From Rugamonas sp. (GTDB lineage Bacteria > Pseudomonadota > Gammaproteobacteria > Burkholderiales > Burkholderiaceae_D): a stretch of 64,000 bases of DNA. How positions within the stretch are numbered: position 1 is the stretch's first letter; every line of letters starts with the position of its first letter. The notes beneath the pieces were generated by a model. The model saw only the letters and a program-made list of their open reading frames with translations. It was not told the origin of the DNA and did no database searches. This document shows positions 34,008 to 43,607 of the stretch, piece by piece. Position numbers and translations under genes: made by a program. The stretch is taken from the NCBI RefSeq assembly GCF_025354735.1, contig NZ_JANXMI010000048.1, positions 23,624 to 87,623 of the forward strand, written 5' to 3'.

Positions 34008-34145
34008 TCAGAGGAGCGCAAACGCCGCCACGGCGACGCATGCCGTGGGCTCGGCCGCCTGGGCCGGCAATGCCACGATGCTGGCGGTGCTGATGGCCAC
34101 CAAGGCGAGCACGGCAAGGGTTTTGAAGCTGAGCGCGGCGTTCAT
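34008..34145 (-). CDS. 45-residue exported or membrane peptide
   Basis: This short ORF reads MNAALSFKTLAVLALVAIST followed by ASIVALPAQAAEPTACVAVA and AFALL. It has a classic signal peptide with a likely cleavage site after PAQA and a short mature part containing one Cys. GGAGAG lies seven bases before its ATG. It ends 11 bp before the DUF1700-like start on the same strand, so it probably heads that operon. It could be a small secreted protein or a leader peptide. Confidence 0.55.
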   Translation of the reverse strand: MNAALSFKTLAVLALVAISTASIVALPAQAAEPTACVAVAAFALL

Positions 34146-34284
34146 GGAGTCTCTCCGTTGACACTTTCTGTCGATGGTGGGACTTTACGCAAGCGCGGCG
34201 CGTCCGGCCATTGAGTTGCGACAGGATGCAGTATCGATGCCTCAGGCGACATAATCGACCGATAGCCGGCCGCCGGCGCCGGCG

Positions 34285-35697
34285 TCAACCCTCGCTCCAC
34301 AGGCCGGCGGCCGCCGCGATGCCGCTGCGGACGGCCGCTTCCAGCGTCGCCGGATAGTCGCCGCCAACGTCGCCGCTGCCGGTGTAGTCGCCGGCGATGG
34401 CCAGCCGCGCCAGGCCGCTGGCGTTGGCGGGGCGCACCAGACCGGGCGCGCAGGCGTGGGTGGCGCGTTTTTCGGTGATGACTTGCTGCCACAGCGGCCG
34501 CGCCAGCTCGGGCCGGCCCAGCACGGCGGCCAGCTGGCCCGCGATGGCCGCCGCCAGCGTTGGCTGGTCCAGCGCGGCGGCGTCGCCGGCGGCGCTGATG
34601 ACGACGGCCAGCAGGCCGGCCTGGGCCGCGTCGAGCTGGCCCCGGTCGAACACGAACTGGCCCCATAGCTGCTGCGACGCGTCGTCGAGCAGCGCGTAGA
34701 AGGGCTGTCGCAGCCGCACGCCGGCGTCATATTGCAGATAGCAGGTGGTGATGGCTTCGGGCGTGAATGCTTGCAGGCTGGCCTGCAAGGCCGTGGTGTC
34801 CGCGTCGGCGATGCTGTGCAGCAGCGTCGCGGCGCGGCCGGCGGCGGTGGCCAGCACTACGCCGTCGAAAGCGGTGTCGTTGTGGATATCTGGGGCGACG
34901 TGGTGGCCTGCATCATCCTGGCGGCCGGCGCCCGGCACGTCGAGCCGCCAACGGCCGTCGTCCTGCCGGTGCAGCGCGTCGACCCGGGCGCCGGTCAGCA
35001 CCCGGCCGCCGCGCTGGACGACGTACTCGGCGGCGGCGGCGGGGAACAGGGCGCTCAGGTCCACCCGCGGCAGCAGCATGTCGGAGGCGGCGCGGCTGGC
35101 GCCCAGGCTGTCGCGCAGCACGTTGAGGAAGATTTGCGCCGAAGCCCGTTCCGGCGGCGTGTTCAGCGCCGCCAGGCACAGCGGACGCCACATCAGCCGG
35201 ACCAGCCGGGGCGTCTGGCCGAAGCGTTGCAGCAGTTCGCTGACGCTGCAATCGGTGTACAGCCTCCAGTCCATCCAGCGCGCCGTGGTCGAAAAGCGCG
35301 CCAGCGACAGCTTGTCGGCGCGCTCCAGGCCGGTGGCGCGCAACAGGGCGCCCAGCAGGTGCAGCGGCGCCGGCAGGCGCGGCGCGATGAAGTCCATGCC
35401 GCCCGAGCCGGGCGGATAGCGCATTTGCAGCGGCAGCGTCAGCAGCGCGGCGTCGGTGGCGATGCCCACTTGCCGCATCAGCCGCAGCGTGTCGCGGTAG
35501 GCGCCGAGCAGGATGTGCTGGCCGTTGTCGAGCCGCTTGCCGTCGAACTCGACGCCGCGCGCGCGGCCGCCCAGCGTGCGCGCCGCCTCGAAGACGGTGA
35601 CGGCGTGGCCGGCGCGCGCTAGCTCGACGGCGGCGGCGCAACCGGCCCAGCCGGCGCCGACGACGGCGACCCTGCGTCGGGCGCTCGATTCAGCCAC
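34285..35697 (-). CDS. hpnE: hydroxysqualene dehydroxylase
   Basis: The 470-residue FAD-dependent enzyme reduces hydroxysqualene to squalene, the third step of the HpnCDE route from farnesyl diphosphate. It starts at a GTG (35695-35697, minus strand) followed by RRRVAVVGAGWAGCAAAVELARAG, the FAD-binding motif, and has NGQHILLGAYRDTLRLM, typical of this amine-oxidase-like family. The reading frame is open far upstream through hpnD, but that part is a shadow. It lies 14 bp after hpnD on the same strand. The matching squalene-hopene cyclase is not in the window. Confidence 0.92.
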   Translation of the reverse strand: MAESSARRRVAVVGAGWAGCAAAVELARAGHAVTVFEAARTLGGRARGVEFDGKRLDNGQHILLGAYRDTLRLMRQVGIATDAALLTLPLQMRYPPGSGGMDFIAPRLPAPLHLLGALLRATGLERADKLSLARFSTTARWMDWRLYTDCSVSELLQRFGQTPRLVRLMWRPLCLAALNTPPERASAQIFLNVLRDSLGASRAASDMLLPRVDLSALFPAAAAEYVVQRGGRVLTGARVDALHRQDDGRWRLDVPGAGRQDDAGHHVAPDIHNDTAFDGVVLATAAGRAATLLHSIADADTTALQASLQAFTPEAITTCYLQYDAGVRLRQPFYALLDDASQQLWGQFVFDRGQLDAAQAGLLAVVISAAGDAAALDQPTLAAAIAGQLAAVLGRPELARPLWQQVITEKRATHACAPGLVRPANASGLARLAIAGDYTGSGDVGGDYPATLEAAVRSGIAAAAGLWSEG

Positions 35698-35711
35698 GGT
35701 CGGGCGCCGCG

Positions 35712-36545
35712 TCAGCCACGGATATACGTTTTCCACGCCAGCCACAGCTTGCGGATCGGCGTCAGCGAAATGCGCTGTTGCAGCACGTGGTAGCCGTCGG
35801 CCTCCACTTCGGTCAGCAGGGTGCGGTAGATGGCGGCCATGATCAGGCCGGGACGCTGGGCGCGGCGGTCGGCGGCCGGCAGCAGCGCGAAGGCTTCGTC
35901 GTAGGCGACCTGGGCGCGGGCGACCTGGAACTTCATCAGGTTTTCGAATTTCTCGCTGTGGCGGGCGTTCAGCAAATCGGCCGCCGTGACGCCGAACTGC
36001 TGCAATTCGTTGACCGGCAAATAGATGCGGCCGTTGCGCGCATCTTCGCCGACGTCGCGGATGATGTTGGTCAGCTGGAAGGCCAGGCCGAGTTTCTCGG
36101 CGTATTGCAGCGTTTCCGGCCGGGTCGCGCCGAAGATGCTGGCCGACAAAATCCCGACCACGCTCGCCACGTGCCAGCAATAGCGCTGCAAGCCGGGATA
36201 GTCGAGGTAGCGGGTCTGGTTCAAATCCATTTCCATGCCGTCGATGATGGCCTGCATATGCTTTTCTTCCAGCGCATACGGTAGCAGATGCGGCTGCAAG
36301 GCCAGCGTCACCGGGTGCGACTGCTTGCCGGCGTACATGGCGGCGATTTCCGTGCGCCACCAGGCCAGCTTGATGCGGGCCACGCCCTCGTCGGTCGCCT
36401 CATCGACGGTGTCGTCCACTTCGCGGCAAAAGGCGTACAGCGCAGTGATGGCGCGGCGCCGTTCCGGCGGCAGGAACAGGAAGCTGTAGTAAAAACTGGA
36501 ACCGCTGGCGGCGGCTTTTTGCTGGCAGTATTCGTCTGGGGACAT
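35712..36545 (-). CDS. hpnD: presqualene diphosphate synthase
   Basis: The 277-residue prenyl synthase joins two farnesyl diphosphates into presqualene diphosphate. It carries both Asp-rich metal-binding motifs of the squalene/phytoene synthase family, CREVDDTVDEA near residue 45 and NIIRDVGEDARNGRIYLP near 165. It lies between hpnC and hpnE in the usual order, all on the minus strand. Start ATG at 36545. Confidence 0.94.
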   Translation of the reverse strand: MSPDEYCQQKAAASGSSFYYSFLFLPPERRRAITALYAFCREVDDTVDEATDEGVARIKLAWWRTEIAAMYAGKQSHPVTLALQPHLLPYALEEKHMQAIIDGMEMDLNQTRYLDYPGLQRYCWHVASVVGILSASIFGATRPETLQYAEKLGLAFQLTNIIRDVGEDARNGRIYLPVNELQQFGVTAADLLNARHSEKFENLMKFQVARAQVAYDEAFALLPAADRRAQRPGLIMAAIYRTLLTEVEADGYHVLQQRISLTPIRKLWLAWKTYIRG

Positions 36546-36583
36546 GGGCAGAAATGCAAGGTTGAGCCTATCGAGCCGCCATT

Positions 36584-37456
36584 CTATAGGTGATAGGCGC
36601 CGGGCGAGGACAGTTTTTCGTTATCGCGCAGGCTTTGCAGCGACTTTTTCATGCGCACCGCGCGCCAGAATATGGTCAGCCAGTCGGTTTTGCCCAGTTG
36701 CGGGCGGCGCCGGAACACGTCGTAGTTGACTTCCTCTATCGCTTCGAGAATGCGCAGGCCGCCTTGCACCACCATGCGCAGCTCGAAACCGATGCGCCCG
36801 CGCAGGCGCAGCGCCAGCGGGGCGCCGCTCAGCAGCAGGGCCCGGGTGCGCACGACTTCAAACCGCATCAGCGCGCGCCAGCGCGGGCGGGCGTCCGGGT
36901 GGTCGAGCGCGGCCGGCGAAATGGCGTAGCGGTTCAAGTCCTCGAGCGGCAGGTAGATGCGCTCTTTCTGGATGTCGATGGCCACGTCCTGCAGGAAATT
37001 AATCAGTTGCAGCGCCGAACAGATGGCGTCGGAATCGCGGATATTGTCTTCATCGGCCTGGCCGTACAGCGACAGCATCAGCAGCCCGACCGGGTTGGCC
37101 GAACGGGCGCAGTAGTCGAGCACGTCGTCATAAGTGGCGTAGCGGCTGACCACCACGTCTTGCTTGAAGGCGGACAGCAAATCGTGGAACGGGCGCATCG
37201 GCAGCGCGTGCTCGCGCACCGTTTGCGCCAGGCGCTCGAACATGGGCGCGTGCGGCGGTTCGGCGCGCTCGATGCGGGCCAGCGCCGCTTCGTAGGCGCT
37301 CAGCGCGGCGAGCCGCTGCGCGGGCGTGGCGTCGCCCTCGTCGGCCAGGTCGTCGGCGCTGCGGGCGAAGGCATAGAACGCTTCCACGGCCGGACGCAGG
37401 CGGCGCGGCATCAGGATGGAGGCGACAGGGAAATTTTCGTAGTGTTCGACAGGCAT
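36584..37456 (-). CDS. hpnC: hydroxysqualene synthase (HpnC)
   Basis: The 290-residue product is the HpnC member of the squalene/phytoene synthase family and turns presqualene diphosphate into hydroxysqualene. It begins with VEHYENFPVASILMPRRLRP, a signature of HpnC, and has the Asp motifs RSADDLADEGD and NFLQDVAIDIQKERIYLP. It is first in the hpnCDE cluster. The divergent neighbour, across 208 bp, is the efflux adaptor gene. Confidence 0.93.
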   Translation of the reverse strand: MPVEHYENFPVASILMPRRLRPAVEAFYAFARSADDLADEGDATPAQRLAALSAYEAALARIERAEPPHAPMFERLAQTVREHALPMRPFHDLLSAFKQDVVVSRYATYDDVLDYCARSANPVGLLMLSLYGQADEDNIRDSDAICSALQLINFLQDVAIDIQKERIYLPLEDLNRYAISPAALDHPDARPRWRALMRFEVVRTRALLLSGAPLALRLRGRIGFELRMVVQGGLRILEAIEEVNYDVFRRRPQLGKTDWLTIFWRAVRMKKSLQSLRDNEKLSSPGAYHL

Positions 37457-37664
37457 GAGGGACTTTTATATTAATGACGCGAAAGTCATTTGCAAACGAA
37501 TTCCGCCGGCTTATAATTAATTGACGGGTAGACATTAACTTTTAGCACGTATGTTATGGTAGTGCCAACTTGAATTCTGAGCAAGTTTTTGCTGAATTTC
37601 ACGTAAAGTTGCCCGATATTATTGGTGCCCGATATCGCGGCCACGCATCTTAAAGGAAAATACC

Positions 37665-38876
37665 TTGCTTGCCCTGAAATCTCTGCGCGCCGAGACCGCG
37701 CCGCCGGCGCCGTCGTCGCTATGGTCGTCCTTGGCGCTGGCGTGGTCGCTAGTCCTGCCCTTGTGCTTGGCCGGCTGCGACAAGCCGCCCGCGAAAACCG
37801 AGGAAATTCGTCCGGTGCGCGCCATGGTGCTGACCAGCAGCAAGGTCGACGTCGACGCCGAGTTCGCCGGCGAAGTGCGGGCGCGCATCGAATCGCGGCT
37901 GGGATTCCGGGTCGGCGGCAAGATCGTCGCCCGCAAGGTGGACGTCGGCGCGGTGGTGCATCGCGGCGACCTGCTGATGCGGCTCGATCCACAGGATTTG
38001 CGGCTGGCCCAGGCGCAGGCGCTGGCCGGCCTGCGCGTGGCCGAGACCAACCGCGACCTGGCGCGCTCCGAGCTCAAGCGTTATCGGGATTTGCACGATA
38101 AAAATTTCGTCAGCCAAACCATACTCGACACCAAGGAATCGGCCTTCAACGCGGCCCAGGCCAGCGTCGACGCCAACCAGGCCGGCTACCGCGGCCAGGT
38201 CAACCAGGCCGGCTATGCCAGCCTGGTGGCCGACGTCGACGGCGTGGTGACGGCGGTCGATGCCGAAGTGGGGCAGGTGGTCGCGGCCGGCACGCCGGTG
38301 GTGCGGGTGGCCAAGTCCGGCGAGAAGGAAGTCGTGATCGGCTTGCCGGAAGACAAGGTCGACACCTTGCGCAACGTCGAGGACGTGCGCGTGCGCCTGT
38401 GGGCGCGGCCGCAGGACACGGTGGTCGGCAAGATCCGCGAAGTGTCGCCGGTCGCCGACCCGGCCACCCGCACCTATACCGTCAAGGTGACCATTCCCGA
38501 CAGCCTGGCCGAGGCGCGGCTGGGCATGACGGCCAACGTGCTGTTCGCCTCGCAAACGGCGACGCCGCAAATCAAGGTGCCGCTGACGGCCTTGTATTAT
38601 GAAAAATCGGCCACCTCGGTGTGGCTGGTCGAGGGCGGCGTGGTGCGGCTGGTGCCGGTGACCATCGATGCGGCGGCCGGCAACGACGTCGTGCTCGGCA
38701 GCGGCGTCCAGGCCGGCCAGACCGTGGTGACGGCCGGCGTCAACCTGCTCAAGCCGGGCCAGAGGGTGAAGATACTGGGCGCCGACCTGGGCGTGCATCC
38801 GGACCCGACTTCAGCTTCGGCCCCGGCTCCGGCCGCCGCCAGCGCGCCGGCCAGCGCCGTCGGGGCGGCGCGATGA
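37665..38876 (+). CDS. RND efflux transporter periplasmic adaptor (membrane fusion) lipoprotein
   Basis: The 403-residue protein starts at TTG behind AAGGAAA. A lipobox LCLAGC places the lipidated Cys at position 38. The adaptor domains follow: lipoyl/barrel-sandwich halves (EFAGEVRARIESRLGFRVGG and YASLVADVDGVVTAVD) around an alpha-hairpin, then a beta-barrel and a membrane-proximal domain. The Ala/Pro-rich C-terminus is low complexity. Its stop overlaps the pump ATG (ATGA at 38873-38876). No outer-membrane channel gene is adjacent, so a shared TolC-like channel is presumed. Confidence 0.9.
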   Translation: MLALKSLRAETAPPAPSSLWSSLALAWSLVLPLCLAGCDKPPAKTEEIRPVRAMVLTSSKVDVDAEFAGEVRARIESRLGFRVGGKIVARKVDVGAVVHRGDLLMRLDPQDLRLAQAQALAGLRVAETNRDLARSELKRYRDLHDKNFVSQTILDTKESAFNAAQASVDANQAGYRGQVNQAGYASLVADVDGVVTAVDAEVGQVVAAGTPVVRVAKSGEKEVVIGLPEDKVDTLRNVEDVRVRLWARPQDTVVGKIREVSPVADPATRTYTVKVTIPDSLAEARLGMTANVLFASQTATPQIKVPLTALYYEKSATSVWLVEGGVVRLVPVTIDAAAGNDVVLGSGVQAGQTVVTAGVNLLKPGQRVKILGADLGVHPDPTSASAPAPAAASAPASAVGAAR

Positions 38877-41800
38877 AGGGCGGTTTCAACCTGTCGCGCT
38901 GGGCGCTCGAACACATACCGCTGACCCGCTACCTGATGGCGGTGCTGTTGATAGGCGGCATGATGAGCTACGCCGGCCTGGGCCAGGACGAAGACCCGCC
39001 GTTCACCTTCCGCGCGATGGTGATCCAGGCCAACTGGCCGGGCGCGACCGCGCTGCAAATGGCCGAGCAGGTGACCGACAAGCTGGAAAAAAAGTTGCAG
39101 GAAACCCCGTACGTCGATGAAATCAGCAGCTATTCCAAGCCGGGCCAGACCACCATCATCCTCAAGCTGCGCGAATCGGCGCCGCCGAAAGAGACGGCGG
39201 CGGCCTGGTACCAGGTCCGCAAGAAGATCGGTGACATCCGCTACACGCTGCCGCCCGGCGTGCAGGGACCGTACTTCAACGACGAGTTCGGCGATACCTT
39301 CGGTTCCATTTTCGCCCTGTCCGGCGACGGCTACACCTATGCCGAGATGAAGGATTACGCCGACTTCGTGCGCCAGCAACTGCTCAACGTGCCGCTGGTG
39401 TCCAAGGTCGAGCTGTTCGGCGTGCAGGACGAAAAAATCAATATCGAGTTTTCGCACAAAAAGTTCGCCGAACTGGGCATTCCCTTCGAGGCCATCGTCA
39501 ACCAGCTTGAAACGCAAAACTCGGTCGAGGCCACCGGCGTGCTCGTCACGCCCACCGACAACCTGCAAGTGCGCGTGAGCGGCGCCCTGAAAACCGTCCA
39601 CGACCTGGAAAACCTGGAGCTGCGCGCCAACGGCACCACCTTCCGCCTCGGCGACTTCGCCACCGTCAAGCGCCTGTACCAGGACCCGCCGCAAGACAAG
39701 ATGCGCTTCAACGGCAAGGAAGTGATAGGCCTGGGCGTGTCGATGGAAAAGGGCGGCAACATCATCGAGCTGGGCAAGCACATGCAGGCCGCCGTCGACG
39801 CCATGCGCGCCAAGCTGCCGGTCGGGATTGAATTGCAGCGCGTGTCGGACCAGCCGCAGGCCGTCAAGGAATCGGTGGGCGAGTTCGTCCACACGCTGAT
39901 CGAAGCGATTTTGATCGTGCTGGCCGTCAGCTTCTTGTCGCTGGGCCTGCATACCCGGCCGTTCCGGCTCGACGTGCGCCCCGGCCTCGTCGTCGCGCTG
40001 ACGATACCGCTGGTGCTGGCCGTGACCTTCCTGTTCATGCGCGTGCTCGACATCGACCTGCACAAGATTTCCCTGGGCGCGCTGATCATCGCGCTGGGCC
40101 TGCTGGTCGACGACGCCATCATCGCCGTCGAAATGATGGTGCGCAAGATGGAGGAGGGCATGTCGCGCTTCGACGCCGCCACCTTCGCCTACACGTCGAC
40201 GGCGATGCCGATGCTGACCGGCACGCTCATCACCGTGGCCGGCTTCCTGCCGATAGGCCTGGCCAAGTCGGCCGCCGGCGAGTACACGTTTTCGCTGTTT
40301 TCGGTCAATGCCCTGGCCCTCCTCATTTCGTGGGTGGTGGCGGTGGTGTTCACGCCCTATCTCGGTTACGTGCTGCTCAAGGTCAAGCCGCACGCCGTCG
40401 GCGAGCATGAGTTGTTCGACACGCCGGGCTTCCGCAAGTTCCGCGCGCTGGTGGGCTGGTGCGTCGATTACCGCAAGACCACCATCGTGGCCACGCTGCT
40501 GGTGTTCGCGGCGGGCGTGTACGGCTTCAAATTCATCGAGAAACAATTCTTCCCGGATTCGAGCCGGCTCGAACTGATGGTGGAACTGTGGTCGCCCGAG
40601 GGCACGGCCTTCAGCGCCAACGAGGCGCAGGTGAAGAAATTCGAAGCCTACATCGGCAAACAGGCGGGCGTGGTCAGTGTCACCAGTTATGTCGGGACCG
40701 GCAGTCCGCGCTTTTACCTGCCGCTGGACCAGATTTTCCCGCAGACCAATGTGTCGCAAATCGTCGTGCTGCCCAAAGACCTGGCCGCGCGCGCCGTGCT
40801 GCGTGACAAGATCGTGGCGCTGTTCAAGAACGATTTCCCGGAAGTGCGCGGCCGCGTCAAGCTGCTGCCGAACGGGCCGCCGGTGCCGTATCCGGTGCAG
40901 TTCCGCGTCACCGGCGACGAGGTGGCGCAGGTGAGGGCGATCGCCGACCAGGTCAAGGACGTCATGCGCGCCAATCCGAACACGGTGGGCGTCAATGACA
41001 ACTGGAACGAGTCGGTCAAAGTGCTGCGCCTGGACCTCGACCAGGACCGCTTGCGCGCGCTCGGCGTGACCACGCAGGCGGTGATGCGGGCCGCCAACAC
41101 GATCTTGTCGGGCACGGCGGTCGGCCAGTTCCGCGAGGGCATCAAGCTGATCGACATCCAGATCCGCCAGCCGCTCGACGAGCGCAGCACGATTTCCGTG
41201 CTCAACGACACCAATATTCCCGCCGGCGACGGCAAGTCGGTGACGATTTCGCAGGTGGCGCGGGCCCATTTCGTGTGGGAGCCGGGCGTGGTCTGGCGCG
41301 AGGGGCGCGAGTGGGCGATCACGGTGCAGTCCGATGTCGGCGACGATATCCAGGGGCCGACCGTGTCGGACCAGATCAATCCCCGGCTCGACGCCCTGCG
41401 CGCGCACCTGCCGGCCGGCTACGGCATCGAGGTGAAGGGCGCGGCGTCCGACAGCGGCGCGGCCGAAGCGTCGATCGCGGTCAATCTGCCGCTGGCCGTG
41501 TTCATCATCTTCACCCTGCTGATGCTGCAATTGCACAGTTTTTCGCGCGCGCTGCTGGTGTTCCTGACGGGGCCGCTGGGCGTGGCGGGGGCCGCGATGG
41601 CGCTGCTGGCCCTGCACCGGCCGCTGGGCTTCGTCGCCAACCTGGGCGTGATCGCGCTGTTCGGCATGATTATCCGCAATTCGGTGATCTTGGTGGACCA
41701 GATCGAGCAAGACATCGCGGCCGGCCACGCGCCGTGGGACGCCATCGTCGAATCGGCGGTGCGGCGCTGCCGGCCCATCATCCTGACGGCGGCGGCTGCC

Positions 41801-41956
41801 GCGCTGGCCATGATACCGCTGTCGCGCTCGGTGTTCTGGGGGCCGATGGCGGTCGCCATCATGGGCGGGCTGATCCTGGCCACCGCGCTCACGCTGCTGT
41901 TTTTGCCGGCGCTGTACGCGGCCTGGTTCCGCGTCAAAAAGCCGGAGGGGCGCTAG
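38873..41956 (+). CDS. RND efflux pump, inner-membrane subunit
   Basis: The 1027-residue protein has the RND permease layout of about 12 membrane segments and two large periplasmic loops. The proton-relay Asp pair is in LGLLVDDAIIAVEMMVRKMEEG. The N-terminus, with LTRYLMAVLLIGGMMSYAGLGQDEDPPFT, resembles the less studied HAE-1-like pumps paired with short adaptors rather than AcrB proper. Substrates cannot be predicted. It is translationally coupled to the adaptor, and a strong terminator lies 146 bp after the stop. Confidence 0.92.
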   Translation: MKGGFNLSRWALEHIPLTRYLMAVLLIGGMMSYAGLGQDEDPPFTFRAMVIQANWPGATALQMAEQVTDKLEKKLQETPYVDEISSYSKPGQTTIILKLRESAPPKETAAAWYQVRKKIGDIRYTLPPGVQGPYFNDEFGDTFGSIFALSGDGYTYAEMKDYADFVRQQLLNVPLVSKVELFGVQDEKINIEFSHKKFAELGIPFEAIVNQLETQNSVEATGVLVTPTDNLQVRVSGALKTVHDLENLELRANGTTFRLGDFATVKRLYQDPPQDKMRFNGKEVIGLGVSMEKGGNIIELGKHMQAAVDAMRAKLPVGIELQRVSDQPQAVKESVGEFVHTLIEAILIVLAVSFLSLGLHTRPFRLDVRPGLVVALTIPLVLAVTFLFMRVLDIDLHKISLGALIIALGLLVDDAIIAVEMMVRKMEEGMSRFDAATFAYTSTAMPMLTGTLITVAGFLPIGLAKSAAGEYTFSLFSVNALALLISWVVAVVFTPYLGYVLLKVKPHAVGEHELFDTPGFRKFRALVGWCVDYRKTTIVATLLVFAAGVYGFKFIEKQFFPDSSRLELMVELWSPEGTAFSANEAQVKKFEAYIGKQAGVVSVTSYVGTGSPRFYLPLDQIFPQTNVSQIVVLPKDLAARAVLRDKIVALFKNDFPEVRGRVKLLPNGPPVPYPVQFRVTGDEVAQVRAIADQVKDVMRANPNTVGVNDNWNESVKVLRLDLDQDRLRALGVTTQAVMRAANTILSGTAVGQFREGIKLIDIQIRQPLDERSTISVLNDTNIPAGDGKSVTISQVARAHFVWEPGVVWREGREWAITVQSDVGDDIQGPTVSDQINPRLDALRAHLPAGYGIEVKGAASDSGAAEASIAVNLPLAVFIIFTLLMLQLHSFSRALLVFLTGPLGVAGAAMALLALHRPLGFVANLGVIALFGMIIRNSVILVDQIEQDIAAGHAPWDAIVESAVRRCRPIILTAAAAALAMIPLSRSVFWGPMAVAIMGGLILATALTLLFLPALYAAWFRVKKPEGR

Positions 41957-42102
41957 CGGGGCCATTGACAGGCCGCAGTATCGGCCGCCGATGGATGGAA
42001 ATGCCGCGCTCTGTTGGCGATAAGTTAAAAAACGCCACCTATTGCGGAAAAACCCGTTAAAATACCGCGTGAAGTTGAAAGCCCCCTGTGGAATTTCAGG
42101 GT

Positions 42103-42136
42103 AGGGCGACCATTGCACGGGTCGCCCTTTGCTTTT
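42103..42136 (+). terminator. terminator after the RND operon
   Basis: A perfect 9-bp stem AGGGCGACC / GGTCGCCCT with an 8-base loop is followed by a T-rich tract (TTGCTTTT). It lies just before tRNA-Leu and separates the efflux operon from it. Confidence 0.65.
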
Positions 42137-42149
42137 GTGCAAATATGCC

Positions 42150-42236
42150 GCGAGGATGGCGAAATTGGTAGACGCACCAGGTTTAGGTCCTGACGCCAGC
42201 AATGGTGTGGGGGTTCGAGTCCCCCTCCTCGCACCA
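42150..42236 (+). tRNA. tRNA-Leu (anticodon UAG)
   Basis: The 87-base gene has acceptor stem GCGAGGA / TCCTCGC, discriminator A and an encoded CCA. The anticodon loop TTTAGGT gives UAG, which reads CUA and other CUN codons. A long variable arm (class II) and GGTTCGAGTCC T-loop are present. tig follows after 31 bp, so the two may share a transcript. Confidence 0.96.
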
Positions 42237-42267
42237 ACTTATCTTTAATTTTTTGGACGATTTTTAC

Positions 42268-43607
42268 ATGGCAACTGCAGTCGAAACCTTGGGCAAACTC
42301 GAACGTCGTATCACGATCTCCTTCCCCGTCGCCGAAGTCCGCACGGAAGTGGAGAAACGCCTAAAAGTGCAAGCCCGCACGGCGAAGGCGCCGGGCTTCC
42401 GCCCGGGCAAAGTGCCGATGAAAATGGTCGCAGCGCAATACGGCTACCAAATCGAAAACGACGTGATGAACGACAAAGTCGGCCGCGCGTTCAATGACGC
42501 CGCCAACGAAAACAATCTGCGCGTCGCCGGCTTCCCGAACATCCAGCCGCAGCCCGATTCGGCCGAAGGCACGATGAGCTTCGTCGCCACCTTCGAGGTG
42601 TACCCGGAAGTCGTCATCGGCGACCTGAGCACGGTGGAAATCGAAACCGTCAAGGCCGACGTGTCGGAAGCGGAAATCGACAAGACCATCGAAATCCTGC
42701 GCAAGCAGCGCGTGCATTTCCACACCAAGGGCGAGTCCGGCGAGCACGGCGACGGCGGTTCGGCTGTCGCTGAAAACGGCGACCGCGTGACCGTGGACTT
42801 CGTCGGTTCCATCGACGACGTCGAATTCCCAGGCGGCAAGGCCGACGACTACAGCTTCGTGCTCGGCGAAGGCCGCATGCTGCCGGAGTTCGAAGCGGCG
42901 ACCATCGGTCTGAAAGTGGGCGAGGCCAAGACCTTCCCACTGGCTTTCCCCGAGGACTACCATGGCAAGGACGTGGCCGGCAAGACCGCATCGTTCACCA
43001 TCACGCTGAAAAAGCTGGAATGGGCCCACCTGCCGGAAGTCGATGCTGAATTCGCCAAGTCGTTGGGCGTGGCCGATGGCGACATCGCCAAAATGCGCGA
43101 AGACATCAAAGTCAACCTGGAACGCGAAGTGGCCGGCCGTGTCAAGGCCCGCAACAAGGAAGCCGTGATGGACACGCTGGTGAAAACCGCGACCCTCGAC
43201 GTGCCGAATTCGCTGATCTCGCAAGACACCGAGCGCCTGGCCGAAATGACCCGCCAGGACATGGCCCAGCGCGGCATGGACGTCAAGAGCATGCCCTTCC
43301 CACCGGAACTGTTCCTGGAAAAAGCCGAGCGTCGCGTACGCCTGGGCCTGATCCTGTCGCAGCTGGTCGGCGACAACAAGCTGCAAGCGACGGCCGAGCA
43401 AGTCAAGGCCCAGGTGGAAGATTTCGCACAGAGCTATGAAGACCCGCGCGAAGTTCTGAAGTACTATTACAGCGACCGTATCGTTTAGCTGAAGTCGAAG
43501 CCCTTGTATTGGAAGAAAACGTCGTCAACTACGTCCTGGGCCTGTCTAAGACGTCGAGCAAGGTTGTGGCCTTCGACGAATTGATGGGAAGCAACGCTCA
43601 AGCGTAA
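42268..43607 (+). pseudogene. tig: trigger factor with C-terminal -1 frameshift
   Basis: Trigger factor is a ribosome-bound chaperone. The N-terminal ribosome-binding signature GFRPGKVP, the FKBP-like domain ([12 protein letters not shown]) and most of the C-terminal domain are present. The frame stops early at 43488 after YYYSDRIV. From 43482 another frame continues [18 protein letters not shown] and ends at 43607 with SNAQA. Restoring one A in CGTATCGT (to CGTAATCGT, near 43480) joins the two into a ~446-residue protein of normal length. As written, the product is 406 residues and lacks the last helices of the chaperone body. Homopolymer-free context argues mildly against a simple sequencing slip, but an error remains possible. 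Confidence 0.88.

Noticed and set aside
34285..36360. A 691-residue reading of hpnE that runs back through hpnD
   Set aside because: The upstream part is the complement frame of hpnD. The family start is at the GTG 35697, directly before the FAD-binding motif.
38597..42202. Long minus-strand open frame opposite the RND operon
   Set aside because: It is a shadow of the efflux genes, with His/Gln/Arg-rich low-complexity sequence and no recognisable motif.
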